A stretch of DNA of 64,000 nt from Sphaerisporangium krabiense (GTDB taxonomy: Bacteria > Actinomycetota > Actinomycetes > Streptosporangiales > Streptosporangiaceae), in contig NZ_JACHBR010000001.1 in the NCBI RefSeq assembly GCF_014200435.1, positions 5,770,001-5,834,000 on the forward strand, given 5' to 3'. Position 1 is the stretch's first letter. Every line of letters begins with the position of its first letter. Below the pieces are notes generated by a model. It had not been told where the DNA came from, searched no databases, and saw only the letters and a list, made by a program, of their open reading frames with translations. The translations under genes and the position numbers were made by a program. Positions 1-11,863 of the stretch are shown one piece after another.

Positions 1-1920
1 GACCACGACGCCCGACCCAGTGGTCTTGAACCACGCCTCTATGGTCAAGTGCGTTCCCCTGCCACTGATCGCGGAATCGGGGAGCCTGACATATGAGCTG
101 TTGGGCGAAGCACCCGAGAATCGCACGGCGGTATCGGCCGAACCGCTGAGCGCTCCTGGAACCCCAGTGGTGGCGTCGTAAGTGCCAGGGGCGCCGTCGA
201 AGAACGCGGAGTCCTCGCCGAGCCTACGTCCCAGAGCGCCAGCGAGCTTCGAACCGCGAGAGCCGGTGCTCTCATCGAGCCGCCAGTAGCTGTAGGGAAC
301 CGAGTTCTCCACGCTGCTGCTGTAGCGAGACGCGTTGACGTAGGTGAACTCGGTGCAGGCGGTGGCGGATCCCGGACCGCACACCTTGACCAGCTTGTCC
401 CCGTCATAGGTGTACGCCCAGCTCAGCGGGCTTCCGTTCACCGGATCGGTCGAGACGCCGACCGCATGCCCTCCGTCCCAGGTGAAATACAGCGACCGCC
501 CGCCGGTGGCCGTCACCTTCGACAGCCTGCCGTCGGAGCCATACACGAGTTGCTGGGCACGCCCGCGATTGTCGGTCACGCTGGTGACCCGGCCTTGCGC
601 GTCGAACGTGTAGGAGGTAGCGGACTTGTCCATCAGCCGCCACCCGCCGCCGGTGACCGTGGCCAGGGTGACGTAGACACCTTCCGGCGGCGCGTAACTG
701 CCGTCGCCCGTGGCACCGAACCGCATCTGTCGACCGTCCGGATAGGTGACCAGCACCGTCTGGCTGTCGGGTTCGTTCACCAGCCGCATGTCCCACCGGG
801 TGCTCCAGCCAGCGCCGAACATGCCCTCGATACGCGGGTCCAGGCTGTTGTAGGTCCGCGTAACGGCCAGCGGCGGACCTACCGTGGTCACCGAGGCGTC
901 CGTCACCGTCTGGACATAGTTGCCCACCACCCGATTGAATTCCCGATCACCGGTGCCGCTGCCCAGCAAAGAGTTGATCGACGGCTGCTCCTGCTGAGGG
1001 ATGAAGCTCATCCAGTCCGAGGTGTGGGACAAGCTGTTCGAGGTGTCCTCGGCCTGCACCGACCACCAGTAGGTTTTTCCCCACTTAAGGTTGCCCGAGG
1101 GGATGTCCCAGGTACCCGTGACGTTCCAGCCCGAGCTGCCCTCGCACCAATCCCAGCTCCCCGAGGGTCCCGAGGGGCCTGAACACACCTGGAACCAGTA
1201 CAAGACCTGCCTGCCTGTGGCGGAGCTCGCCCACGCACCGAGCGTCGGGGTCAACGACCCGACGAACGCCTCGTCCCCCGGCCAGAACATTTCGAAGGTT
1301 GGCGGCTCGGGCTCGGGGGCCACATAGCACGGACCCAGATCCTGCCACGCCGTTGTCGTGGTCGGCGGCAGCCCTTGTGGGTCACGCGAGGCTTTGAAGT
1401 CGTGGGGCTCGGTCATGCCCTGGGTCACGTTGAAGTACGAGACGATCTGACCCGCACCGTAGTGCCCGAACAGTGACCATTCCGGGTAGTAGCAGTCCGA
1501 CACCGTGGTTTCCCGCGCCACCGCGGCGGAACCGCCCGCGGGCGACACGCTCCACGCAGGTGACGGCGGCGGATTCAGCCCGCCCTTGGCAGGTTCATGA
1601 GTGGCCGGATGCCGGACCTCAAGCGGCAGCGCGCCCTTCGGCCTCTTTCCCCCTTCTCCTCCCGCCTTGGACGCGGACCCGCCCGAAGCGGTCGTCTCCT
1701 TGGCGGGCACAAGGTGTGGACGGTTGGCCGCGGATCCCATCTCCTGCACAGGTGTTTTCAAGCCTGCGGTCGACATCGGCATGATCGACCCAACAGCGGC
1801 CTCCGCCGACGCGATCGAGGGCACCCCGTCGCTCAGCACGGCCCCTGAGCTCAACAACGCCACAAAGATCAAGAATGAGGTACAGGATCGTAATCGCCGC
1901 TGAATCCGGGCATGGAACAT
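1..1920 (-). CDS. RHS/YD-repeat secreted protein, N-terminal part (runs off the left edge)
   Basis: One open frame runs from an ATG at 1920, preceded by a GAAGGAAGG ribosome site, to the window edge (about 640 residues). Residues 1-42 form a signal peptide with an Arg-rich start and a hydrophobic core ending near ASAEAA. A Pro/Ala/Lys-rich linker follows. A Trp-rich fibronectin-III-like segment lies around residues 200-300. From about residue 320 the sequence is typical of the DUF6531/RHS shell start (TRTYNSLDPRIEGMFGAGW), then YD-type repeats (FDAQGRVTSVTDNRG, YTYDGDKL) and the start of a LamG-like segment (YWRLDESTGSRG). RHS proteins of this kind are large secreted or surface proteins that often carry a C-terminal toxin. 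That end is outside the window, so effector and immunity cannot be assigned. The frame is intact as far as visible. Confidence 0.85.
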   Translation of the reverse strand, partial: MFHARIQRRLRSCTSFLIFVALLSSGAVLSDGVPSIASAEAAVGSIMPMSTAGLKTPVQEMGSAANRPHLVPAKETTASGGSASKAGGEGGKRPKGALPLEVRHPATHEPAKGGLNPPPSPAWSVSPAGGSAAVARETTVSDCYYPEWSLFGHYGAGQIVSYFNVTQGMTEPHDFKASRDPQGLPPTTTTAWQDLGPCYVAPEPEPPTFEMFWPGDEAFVGSLTPTLGAWASSATGRQVLYWFQVCSGPSGPSGSWDWCEGSSGWNVTGTWDIPSGNLKWGKTYWWSVQAEDTSNSLSHTSDWMSFIPQQEQPSINSLLGSGTGDREFNRVVGNYVQTVTDASVTTVGPPLAVTRTYNSLDPRIEGMFGAGWSTRWDMRLVNEPDSQTVLVTYPDGRQMRFGATGDGSYAPPEGVYVTLATVTGGGWRLMDKSATSYTFDAQGRVTSVTDNRGRAQQLVYGSDGRLSKVTATGGRSLYFTWDGGHAVGVSTDPVNGSPLSWAYTYDGDKLVKVCGPGSATACTEFTYVNASRYSSSVENSVPYSYWRLDESTGSRGSKLAGALGRRLGEDSAFFDGAPGTYDATTGVPGALSGSADTAVRFSGASPNSSYVRLPDSAISGRGTHLTIEAWFKTTGSGVVV

Positions 1921-2148
1921 CTTTCGCCTTCCTTCTTTAAGGCATGGAAGTCAGCAGGTCAGCAAGTGGATAGGCGCAGTACGGCGCCGGAGAGACCTCG
2001 CGAAAGTTGCCCGAGGCGACTAATTGCATAGTAAATAGCGAAGATCGCCTTGCCAATAGTGAGCTAGATCACAACACCAGTAGTACGAAGGTTGTGAGCC
2101 AGGTGGTTGCGGCGCCCAGGCCGCCGCACGATCGTTATGCTCTGGAGC

Positions 2149-2533
2149 CTAAGCGACCAAGCTCCAGGCGTTCGCCACCGTCTCGGCCTTCCGCCCCTTT
2201 TCGAACTCGATCCTGGACTCGGCCGCATCCTTTGCCGCCTGCGGGATGTCCTCCCAGCGGTCGCGGTCGAAGAGCGCGCCGACGCCTCGTCCTCGTCGGT
2301 GGCCTTCCGTGCGGCTTCGACGGCCTCAGAAGGAGTCCACCCGTTTCTGCGATAGAGCGGCTGGATACGAAAGGCTGCCTGCCTTGGCCATCGCTGTCCC
2401 CGAACTGCTCGTTCAGATGCCGTAGATGGTCCGGTTCAGTGGATTCACCCTCGCAGGCCACGTAGAACACCCGTACCTGCTGAGAGCCGGGACTGAACCT
2501 CGACGCCAGCGGACGTTCGTCGTCCAGGCTCCC
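2149..2533 (-). pseudogene. RloB-like gene remnant with at least two frameshifts
   Basis: Three consecutive pieces in three different frames together resemble an RloB-family protein. Piece one, from about 2533, reads QQVRVFYVACEGESTEP, the family's VCEGexTEP start motif. Piece two begins near 2372 with FRIQPLYRRNGWTPSEAVEA. Piece three, around 2277 to the TAG at 2149, reads ALFDRDRWEDIPQAAKDA, matching the FDxDxxxxxxxA motif, then stops early. The C-terminal region with the usual conserved Asn/Trp residues is missing. No intact start was found upstream: an in-frame TAG precedes the first piece. RloB proteins are phage-defence-associated and usually paired with an AAA ATPase (RloA), which is absent here. 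The gene is clearly broken and lies just downstream of the insertion element at 2605. Confidence 0.65.
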
Positions 2534-2600
2534 GCGCCTCCTCCGCCTTCCCTATTCCTGTTCTCTCCTCGCCCGCCTGCTCACGCCGTCGCCCTAGCCT

Positions 2601-3917
2601 CTAGTACTCCAGTGACATTTCGCGATCATGGTTCGGATCTGCGCTGTAGTGGCAGCGTCGGGCTGTGGCCTGGTGATGGCGGCGCCAATCTGACCAGCGC
2701 TGGATGTCCGCGATCGAGTGGTCTCGGGCCGGCACGAGTATGGCCGGCAGTCGGCGGATCTTGGGCAGGGTCAGCGGGATGTGGTCTGGGCTGTTGGGTG
2801 GCTGGGCGGCGGCGATGGCAGCCAGCAGAGCCAGGGCGAGCATGGCCAGGGTGATGTGCCGGTGCCAGAGCGTCCAGCCGTGCACCTGGTAGTGATCCAG
2901 TCCGGCCTGGCCTTTGGCTGCCTGGAAGGACTCCTCCACCGCCCAGCGGATCCCCGCTACTCGCACCAGGCTCATCAACGGCTGTCGGGTGGGCGCGTAG
3001 CAGCGGTAGAAGGCCAGCTCCCCGGTGAGCGGATGGCGGCGGATCGCCAGCCGGCTGGTCGGCGTCGATGCGGGCCCAGGCCCACAGGTAGAAGCGCGGG
3101 CCCTGGGCGCCCGCCCCGGCGCTGTAGCGGTGCCGGTGCCGATCCGCGGCTCGCGCTGCGACCTGGGCCGCGCTCACCTGCTTCACTCTCCAGATTGACG
3201 CGCCGGTTGCCGGCGATGGCCAGCACGTAGCCCATCCGCCGCTCTTGCAGGGCCGCGCGCAGGCGCGGGTCCTGGCCGTAGACCTCATCACCACTCACCC
3301 ACAAGGCCTGCACGCCCGCCTCGAGCGCGGCCAAGAGCATCTGGATGGCCAGGGCGGGCTTGATGGCAAAGCCGACCTCATCGGGGACCCCGGCCGCGTG
3401 ACACCGGTCGGAGTCGGCCAGCCAGGTGTGCTCGGGCAGGTAGAGCCGCCGATCCAGCAACGCCCGCCCGGCTGGGGTGGCGTAGGCCGGCAACACGCCG
3501 ATCCGGCAGTTCTCGATCCGGCCGGCGGTGCCGCCGTATTGGCGTTGCACACCTGCCGAGTGTGCCCTTCTTGACGAAGCCGGTTTCATCGACGACGAGC
3601 ACGCCGTCGGGACCGAGTTGGCCGACGACGAAGGCTCGGACGTCATCGCGAACCGCATCGGCGTCCCAGCGGGCGGTGCGCAGCAGCCGCTGCAGGGTCT
3701 GCGGGCCGTTGGCGGCGGCGTGTTCGGCCAGGTTCCAGCAGTTCTCACGGTCGATGTCGGCCAGCAGCCCGCGCACGTAGACGCCAGCGGCGCGGCGCGG
3801 TTCGACGCGGCCGAACCGGCCAGCGATCCGGGCCATCAGCTCGTTGAAGATGACCGTCCAACCGTCAGGGTCTACGCTGCGGCTCGCGGCCACCGCACGA
3901 TCTTTGGTTGTCCTCAC
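2601..3917 (-). pseudogene. IS701/SRSO17-type DDE transposase, frameshifted
   Basis: The start at 3917 gives an N-terminus typical of IS701 transposases (ELMARIAGRFGRVEPRRAA, then a CWNLAEHA segment and DGVLVVDETGFVKKGT with the first catalytic Asp). Near 3565 the frame changes and continues with SAGVQRQYGGTAGRIENC to WVSGDEVYGQDPRLRAALQ, which holds the second catalytic Asp. Near 3195 it changes again (VKQVSAAQVAARAADRHRHR, YLWAWARIDADQ). Near 3055 it changes once more (LAFYRCYAPTRQPLMSLVRV, WAVEESFQAAKGQAGLDHYQ). At least three frameshifts break an otherwise recognisable full-length protein, so it should be inactive unless supplied in trans. The last frame stops in the CTAG duplication at 2601. 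Confidence 0.85.
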
Positions 3918-3992
3918 AAACTCCGAATGATCACGCGGTGGCCGTCGCCATGCGACCCCGACCTCTCAAGATCGCGAAGTGTCACTGGAGTA
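2605..3992 (-). mobile_element. IS701-family-like insertion sequence, decayed
   Basis: The ends are near-perfect inverted repeats. The left end begins TACTCCAGTGACATTTCGCG at 2605. The right end read inward from 3992 is the same except ACACTT for ACATTT, and the match continues to GATC. CTAG flanks both ends (2601-2604 and 3993-3996), consistent with the 4-bp YTAR-type target duplications of IS701 elements. The element is about 1.39 kb and carries one transposase reading region on the minus strand. It sits between the RloB remnant and the protease gene terminator. Confidence 0.8.
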
Positions 3993-4005
3993 CTAGACGC
4001 CGCAG

Positions 4006-4037
4006 GCGGCCCGGGGGCGAGGAACCCTCCGGGCCGC
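4006..4037 (-). terminator. Hairpin terminator of the snapalysin-like gene
   Basis: GCGGCCCGG at 4006-4014 pairs perfectly with CCGGGCCGC at 4029-4037, and an inner GGG/CCC extends the stem. It lies 23 bases past the stop codon of the minus-strand protease gene. Confidence 0.6.
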
Positions 4038-4059
4038 GGGGAGCGTCTGTCCGGCTCCG

Positions 4060-4584
4060 TCAGCGGTCGACGTGCAGCGTGTTGAAGGTTATCTGCGGGG
4101 TTCCGCCGGTGAAGTTGCGCTCGACCTGCGCCTTCTCCGCCGCGTTCGGGTTGGGGTTGGTGCAGCTCGTGCCGGCGCTGGCGCCCGACATCAGGTCCGT
4201 GCACAGGCCGGTGCGCCGGTCCGGGAGCCCGAGGATGTGGCCGATCTCGTGGGTGGCGATGCGCAGCGGGTTGTGCCCTTCTGCGGTGGCCTGGCGGCCC
4301 ATGTATATCGTTCCCCTGCCGAGGCTGGTGGGCAGCGTGCGGGGCCACCCGTTGTCGGCGTAGACGACGAAGTGCGCGGGCGTTCCGGGTTCCAGCCTGA
4401 CGTTGCGGACGCTGGAATTCCAGACCGCGGCGGCCTGGTCGATGTAGGTGCGGAACTCCTGGGCACGGCTGGCGTCATAGCGCAGAACCGTGACGAGGGA
4501 CTTCGCGTGGCCGGCGGGGGCGCTGATTAGAAATGACGTGAGGGTGACGGCCAGGATGGCGAGAAAATGCACAGCTCTTCGCAT
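4060..4584 (-). CDS. Snapalysin-like secreted zinc metalloprotease (M7)
   Basis: This 174-aa protein has a signal peptide (residues 1-27, ending AGHA). The zinc motif is HEIGHILGLPD at residues 112-122, matching HExxHxxGxxD, and is followed by CTDLMSGASAGTSC, the family's Met-turn with a Cys pair. Snapalysins (SnpA, M7) are small extracellular neutral proteases of actinomycetes. Streptomyces SnpA has a long propeptide between signal and catalytic domain. Here the mature-type sequence (VLRYDASRAQEF) starts almost directly after the signal, so the propeptide is absent or very short. No LysR-type activator gene is adjacent, unlike the classical snpA-snpR pair. A perfect palindrome lies about 35 bases upstream of the start. 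Confidence 0.88.
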   Translation of the reverse strand: MRRAVHFLAILAVTLTSFLISAPAGHAKSLVTVLRYDASRAQEFRTYIDQAAAVWNSSVRNVRLEPGTPAHFVVYADNGWPRTLPTSLGRGTIYMGRQATAEGHNPLRIATHEIGHILGLPDRRTGLCTDLMSGASAGTSCTNPNPNAAEKAQVERNFTGGTPQITFNTLHVDR

Positions 4585-4619
4585 CGGGGTCCTCCGGGGG
4601 GCTGGGGGTTACCCAATTG

Positions 4620-4635
4620 GATGACATATGTCATC
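4620..4635. promoter_or_regulatory. Perfect 16-bp palindrome upstream of the protease gene
   Basis: GATGACATATGTCATC reads the same on both strands. It lies 36 bases upstream of the protease ATG at 4584, in an AT-richer stretch. Its position and symmetry suggest an operator for a dimeric regulator; the regulator is unknown. The rest of the gap (4585-4875) shows no gene. Confidence 0.5.
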
Positions 4636-4875
4636 TTCGCCGTCAAGGAGCCCGAAGTCGTGGGTGTTTCAGGCCGTTCAAGGGCCTGGCCTGCGGTGAT
4701 GAGAACGCCGGAACGTGATATAGCACCGGCGTTACTGGGAAATGTTATGCGCGCGGGCGCCCGGGTGAGCGTTATATGCGCTGGTCCGGGGCGGGCCGCC
4801 GTGACCGCGAAATTCCGCGACGCGGGGCGGGAGCGGTACGGCCGGGCCGGGAACGAGGGTCCGCCCGGGAAGGGC

Positions 4876-6291
4876 TCAGCCTGAGGGAGGGCTCAACGAC
4901 GGGCGGCGGGCGCCGTGGCCGGTGGCCCGCTCGAAGGCGTGCGCGACCTTCAGCACGGTCAGGTCGGCCCACGGCCTGGCGATGATCTGGACGCCGACGG
5001 GCAGCCCCTCCGGGGTGAAGCCGCACGGCACCGAGGCCGCGGGCGCGTGCAGCACGCTGATCCAGTACGCCGAGCGCATCCAGGCCAGGTAGTCGGGCAT
5101 GGGCGTGCCGGCCACCTCGGTGACGTACGGCTCCTCGACCGGGAACGGCGGCACCTGGCTGACCGGGGCGAGGAGCACGTCGTAGGTGTCGAAGAAGGCG
5201 GCGGCGCGGTGGAACAGCAGGCTGCGCAGGCGCTCGGCGCGGGCGAGGTCGGCGGCGGTGACCCTGCGCCCCTGGTCGACGTTCCAGGCGACGTTGGGGC
5301 CGACCTGGTCGGCGGGCAGGCCGCCGAAGGCGTTCAGGTAGTGCCAGGCGCGCAGCACGCGGAAGGCGTCCTCGGCGCCGGACAGGTCGAGGTCGGCCCG
5401 CTCGACGCGGGCGCCGAGCCCGGCGAGCACCTCGGGGGCCCGCGCGGTGACGGCCGCGGTGCGCGGGTCGACGGGGAGGCCGCCGAGGTCGGGGCTGTAG
5501 GCGACGCGCAGGCCGGACAGGTCCGATTCCAGCGGCCCGGCGAACAGGGAGCCGTCCTCGCGGACCGCGAACGGCGAGGTGGGCGCGAACCCGGAGATCA
5601 CGCTCATGAGCAGCGCCGCGTCCGCGACCGTGCGGGCCATGGGCCCGGGCACCCCGAGGGTGAACCACGCCGCGGTGGGGGAGTGGTCGGGCACCCGGCC
5701 GGGGGTGGGGCGCAGGCCGACGACGTTGCAGAAGGACGCGGGGTTGCGCAGCGAGCCGCCCATGTCGGAGCCGTCGGCCAGCGCGACCATGCCGGCGGCC
5801 AGGGCGGCGGCGGAGCCTCCGCTGCTGCCGCCCGCGCTGCGCGTCAGGTCGTAGGGGTTGCGGGTGGCGCCGAAGACCGCGTTGACGGTGTGGGAGCCGG
5901 TGCCGAACTCGGGCGTGTTGGTCTTGCCGATCGTCACCGCGCCCGCCGCCCTGGCACGCCGCACGACCAGGGCGTCGGAGCCGGGCACATGGTCGGCGAA
6001 CAGGGGAGAGCCGTAGGTGGTGCGGACGCCCGCGGTGTCGGTGAGGTCCTTGTAGGCGATCGGCAGGCCGTGCAGGGGGCCGGGTTCCTCGCCGCGGGCC
6101 ATGGCGTCGTCCAGGGCCCTGGCCTGCGCGAGCGCCAGGTCGGCGGTCACGGTGACGACCGCGTTGACCCGGCCGTCGACCTCCTCGACGCGCCGCAGGC
6201 TCGCCTCGGCGACCTCCAGCGCGCTCACCTCGCGGGCGCGCAGCAGCGCGAGCGTCTCGGTGGCGGGCAGGTAGATCAGCTCGCTCCCCAT
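4876..6291 (-). CDS. Amidase-signature hydrolase
   Basis: The 471-aa protein belongs to the amidase signature family, which cleaves carboxamide bonds with a Ser-cisSer-Lys triad. The triad is visible: Lys81 in AYKDLTDTAG, the cis-Ser in AGGSSGGS (about residue 156), and nucleophile Ser180 in SDMGGSLRNPA. The substrate cannot be told. It is not GatA by context, as no gatB or gatC is nearby, and the C-terminus is closer to general amidases (atrazine/aryl-acylamidase-like branches). It starts at an ATG nine bases after the stop of the upstream ybaK-like gene, so the two are probably co-transcribed on the minus strand. Confidence 0.88.
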   Translation of the reverse strand: MGSELIYLPATETLALLRAREVSALEVAEASLRRVEEVDGRVNAVVTVTADLALAQARALDDAMARGEEPGPLHGLPIAYKDLTDTAGVRTTYGSPLFADHVPGSDALVVRRARAAGAVTIGKTNTPEFGTGSHTVNAVFGATRNPYDLTRSAGGSSGGSAAALAAGMVALADGSDMGGSLRNPASFCNVVGLRPTPGRVPDHSPTAAWFTLGVPGPMARTVADAALLMSVISGFAPTSPFAVREDGSLFAGPLESDLSGLRVAYSPDLGGLPVDPRTAAVTARAPEVLAGLGARVERADLDLSGAEDAFRVLRAWHYLNAFGGLPADQVGPNVAWNVDQGRRVTAADLARAERLRSLLFHRAAAFFDTYDVLLAPVSQVPPFPVEEPYVTEVAGTPMPDYLAWMRSAYWISVLHAPAASVPCGFTPEGLPVGVQIIARPWADLTVLKVAHAFERATGHGARRPSLSPPSG

Positions 6292-6300
6292 GGCGCCGCC

Positions 6301-6798
6301 TCAGGACTTGGCGATCGGGGCGGTGACGGCCCGGGTGAGGCGCACCAGCTCGGCGGGGGCGGTCTCGATCTGCAGGCCGCGGCGGCCGGCGGAGAAGTAG
6401 ATCGTCTCCTGCTCCAGCGCCGAGGCGTCGACCACGGTGGGCAGGGCCTTGCGCTGGCCGAGCGGGCTGATGCCGCCGACGACGTAGCCCGTGACCCGCT
6501 CGACCTTGGCGGCGTCGGCCATCGCCGCGCGCTTGCCGCCGAGCGCGGCGGCGAACGCCTTCAGGTCCAGGCGGCCGGAGACGGGCACGACCGCGACCGC
6601 GAGGCCGGTCTCCACCTCGGCGACCAGCGTCTTGAAGATGCGGTCGTAGGGGAGGCCGAGCGCGTCGGCGGCCTCCTCGCCGTACGCCTGGGCGTTCGGG
6701 TCGTGGTCGTAGGGGTGGAGGGTGAAGGCGGCCCCGGCGCGGGTCAGGGCCACGGTCGCGGGAGTGCCCTGGCCGCCCTTGCTCTTCGTCTTGCTCAC
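6301..6798 (-). CDS. ybaK: YbaK/EbsC-family Cys-tRNA(Pro) deacylase
   Basis: The 165-aa protein matches the YbaK/ProX-like fold. It has TPATVALTRAGAAFTLHPYDHD at the start, FKTLVAEVE with the conserved Lys, VPVSGRLDLKAFAAALG, and GYVVGGISPLGQRKALPTVV, the family's GG(I/F)SP-G motif region. YbaK hydrolyses Cys mischarged on tRNA-Pro in the cytoplasm. The gene diverges from hisD across about 100 bases that contain both promoters. It is probably the first gene of a two-gene unit with the amidase. Confidence 0.9.
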   Translation of the reverse strand: MSKTKSKGGQGTPATVALTRAGAAFTLHPYDHDPNAQAYGEEAADALGLPYDRIFKTLVAEVETGLAVAVVPVSGRLDLKAFAAALGGKRAAMADAAKVERVTGYVVGGISPLGQRKALPTVVDASALEQETIYFSAGRRGLQIETAPAELVRLTRAVTAPIAKS

Positions 6799-6827
6799 GC
6801 CGCCCAGCTTAACGGCAGGTTAAAATC

Positions 6828-6836
6828 TACAATGTA
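6828..6836. promoter_or_regulatory. TACAATGTA inverted repeat in the ybaK-hisD divergent promoter
   Basis: TACA-A-TGTA lies in the short AT-rich stretch (6811-6839) between the two divergent genes. It fits the TACANTGTA core recognised by BlaI/MecI-type repressors, but no such regulator is encoded in the window. The match is short, so this is only a candidate. Confidence 0.3.
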
Positions 6837-6899
6837 AAGCGACTGTCCGAATGGCGGACCAAGACCGGTTCCATGTCCCGGCCTTCGTAGACTGGTCCG

Positions 6900-9989
<3,090 letters not shown>

Positions 9990-9993
<4 letters not shown>

Positions 9994-10145
9994 CCTCCAA
10001 CTGGACGGCCATCGCGATGATCGCCATCGGGCTCTTCCTGGTCGGCGGCGCGTTCTCCTTCGCCCGGCAGGGCATCAAGTCCGGCGCCGTCCTCGTCGGG
10101 GCCGGAGCGGTGCTGGCCTTCGTCGCGGGGGTGCTGTGGTGGTGA
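9990..10145 (+). CDS. Small two-helix membrane protein within the his operon
   Basis: A 51-aa reading frame starts at a GTG overlapping the hisB stop (GTGA) and overlaps the 5' end of hisH. It has two hydrophobic stretches ([18 protein letters not shown] and [20 protein letters not shown]) joined by a short basic loop, and ends in Trp-Trp. Coupling on both sides and clean codon usage argue that it is translated. Similar small membrane proteins occur at this place in other actinobacterial his operons, to my knowledge without assigned function. Confidence 0.7.
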
Positions 10146-10768
10146 ACGTCGTCGTCCTGGACTACGGCTCGGGCAACCTGCGCTCGGCCGAGCGGGCGCT
10201 GGCCCGCACCGGCGCCGCGGTCACCGTGACCTCCGACTTCGACGCCGCGCTCGGCGCGGACGGGCTGGTCGTGCCCGGCGTGGGCGCGTTCTCGGCGTGC
10301 ATGGCCGGCCTGCGGGCCGTGCGGGGCGACCAGATCATCGGCCGCCGCCTGGCCGGCGGGCGGCCCGTGCTCGGCATCTGCGTCGGCATGCAGATCCTCT
10401 TCGCCGAGGGCGTCGAGCACGGCCGGCGCACGGAGGGCTGCGGCGAGTGGCCCGGCGTGGTCGAGGGGCTGGAGGCCCCCGTGCTGCCGCACATGGGCTG
10501 GAACACCGTGCAGGCCCCGGAGGAGTCGGTGCTGTTCGCCGGGCTCGACGCCGCCACGCGCTTCTACTTCGTCCACTCCTACGGGGTGCGCAAGTTCGAG
10601 CTGGAGGCCGGGCCGGGGTTCCGGCCGCCGCTGGTCACCTGGGGCGAGCACGGCGTGCCGTTCGTGGCCGCGGTCGAGAACGGCCCCCTGTCCGCTACGC
10701 AGTTCCACCCCGAGAAGTCGGGGGACGCCGGGGCCGCGCTGCTGAAGAACTGGCTGGGCACGCTGTGA
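10136..10768 (+). CDS. hisH: Imidazole glycerol phosphate synthase, glutamine amidotransferase subunit
   Basis: The 210-aa class-I glutaminase supplies ammonia to HisF. Catalytic elements are the nucleophile Cys in [15 protein letters not shown], and the His and Glu in [10 protein letters not shown]; the oxyanion region [10 protein letters not shown] is also present. Three successive GTG codons (10136, 10139, 10142) could start it, all overlapping the end of the preceding small ORF. The last ([12 protein letters not shown]) fits the family length best. The partner hisF lies three genes downstream. Confidence 0.95.
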   Translation: MVVNVVVLDYGSGNLRSAERALARTGAAVTVTSDFDAALGADGLVVPGVGAFSACMAGLRAVRGDQIIGRRLAGGRPVLGICVGMQILFAEGVEHGRRTEGCGEWPGVVEGLEAPVLPHMGWNTVQAPEESVLFAGLDAATRFYFVHSYGVRKFELEAGPGFRPPLVTWGEHGVPFVAAVENGPLSATQFHPEKSGDAGAALLKNWLGTL

Positions 10769-10799
10769 GCGCGGGCACGTCCTTACCCGGCGGCTCCGC

Positions 10800-11138
10800 G
10801 TGAGCAAGGAGCGCGCCCGCCGCCGCGCCGAGCGCGAGGCCGAGCAGGCGCGGCTGGCCGCGCGGCGCGCCGAGCGGGACGCGCGGGCGGCCCGGTGGCG
10901 CCGGCGGCGCGGGCGCCTGCTGGCGCTGGTGCCCCGGCCGGTGCGCGTGGCCCGTCAGGGCGGCCTGATCGCCCGGCGTCAGCGCGCGCAGAACGCCGTC
11001 GTGGCCGTGCTGTTCGTGCTGGTCCAGGCGCTGGCGTGGATACTGCTCGACGGCTGGGCCGCCCGGGTGGGCGTCCTGGTGTTGTCCCTTCTGCTCGTCC
11101 CGGTGCTCGTCACCGTCGTATTCGACCGGAGGTCGTGA
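10800..11138 (+). CDS. Conserved small membrane protein of the his operon
   Basis: This 112-aa protein has a highly charged N-terminal half, residues 1-40, a predicted Arg/Ala/Glu helix ([20 protein letters not shown]). Two membrane segments follow (about 65-85 and 90-107). GTG start at 10800. It ends two bases before the priA ATG at 11141. Equivalent genes occur between hisH and priA in other actinomycetes. Function is unknown; the operon position suggests only co-expression. Confidence 0.75.
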   Translation: MSKERARRRAEREAEQARLAARRAERDARAARWRRRRGRLLALVPRPVRVARQGGLIARRQRAQNAVVAVLFVLVQALAWILLDGWAARVGVLVLSLLLVPVLVTVVFDRRS

Positions 11139-11140
11139 AC

Positions 11141-11863
11141 ATGTCGCTGGTTCTGCTGCCCGCCGTTGACGTCGCCGACGGCCAGGCCGTGCGCCTGGTC
11201 CAGGGGGAGGCGGGCACGGAGACCTCCTACGGGGACCCCTTGGCCGCCGCGCTCGCCTGGCAGGACGCGGGCGCCGAGTGGATCCATCTGGTCGACCTGG
11301 ACGCCGCGTTCGGCCGCGGCTCCAACCGCGAGCTGCTGGCCTCGGTGGTGGCCGCGCTGGACGTGCGGGTGGAGCTGTCGGGCGGCATCCGCGACGACGC
11401 CTCCCTGGAGGCGGCGCTGGCCACCGGCTGCCGGCGGGTCAACATCGGCACCGCCGCCCTGGAGGACCCGGCCTGGTGTTCCAAGGTCATCGCCGAGTAC
11501 GGCGACCGGGTGGCCGTCGGGCTGGACGTGCGCGGCACGACGCTGGCCGCGCGCGGCTGGACCAAGGAGGGCGGCGACCTGTGGGAGGTCCTGGACCGCC
11601 TGGAGTCCGACGGGTGCCCCCGCTACGTCCTCACCGACGTCACCAAGGACGGCACCCTGCGCGGCCCGAACCTGGACCTGCTGCGCCAGGTCTGCGCCCG
11701 CACCGACAAGCCGGTGATCGCCAGCGGCGGCGTCTCCTCGCTGGACGACCTGCGGGCGCTGTCCACGCTGGTGCCCGAGGGCGTCGAGGGCGCCATCGTC
11801 GGCAAGGCGCTGTACGCGCAGGCGTTCACGCTGGAGGAGGCGCTGGCGGCGGTGCGGGCATGA
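11141..11863 (+). CDS. priA: Bifunctional HisA/TrpF isomerase (PriA)
   Basis: This 240-aa (beta-alpha)8 barrel carries [18 protein letters not shown] with the catalytic Asp near residue 11, [17 protein letters not shown], and the second catalytic Asp in [18 protein letters not shown]. In actinobacteria this enzyme isomerises both ProFAR (histidine) and PRA (tryptophan). No separate trpF appears in the trp cluster at 27.4 kb, which agrees with the dual role. The ATG at 11141 has a GGAGG-type site overlapping the previous gene. The stop overlaps the hisF ATG. Confidence 0.95.
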   Translation: MSLVLLPAVDVADGQAVRLVQGEAGTETSYGDPLAAALAWQDAGAEWIHLVDLDAAFGRGSNRELLASVVAALDVRVELSGGIRDDASLEAALATGCRRVNIGTAALEDPAWCSKVIAEYGDRVAVGLDVRGTTLAARGWTKEGGDLWEVLDRLESDGCPRYVLTDVTKDGTLRGPNLDLLRQVCARTDKPVIASGGVSSLDDLRALSTLVPEGVEGAIVGKALYAQAFTLEEALAAVRA

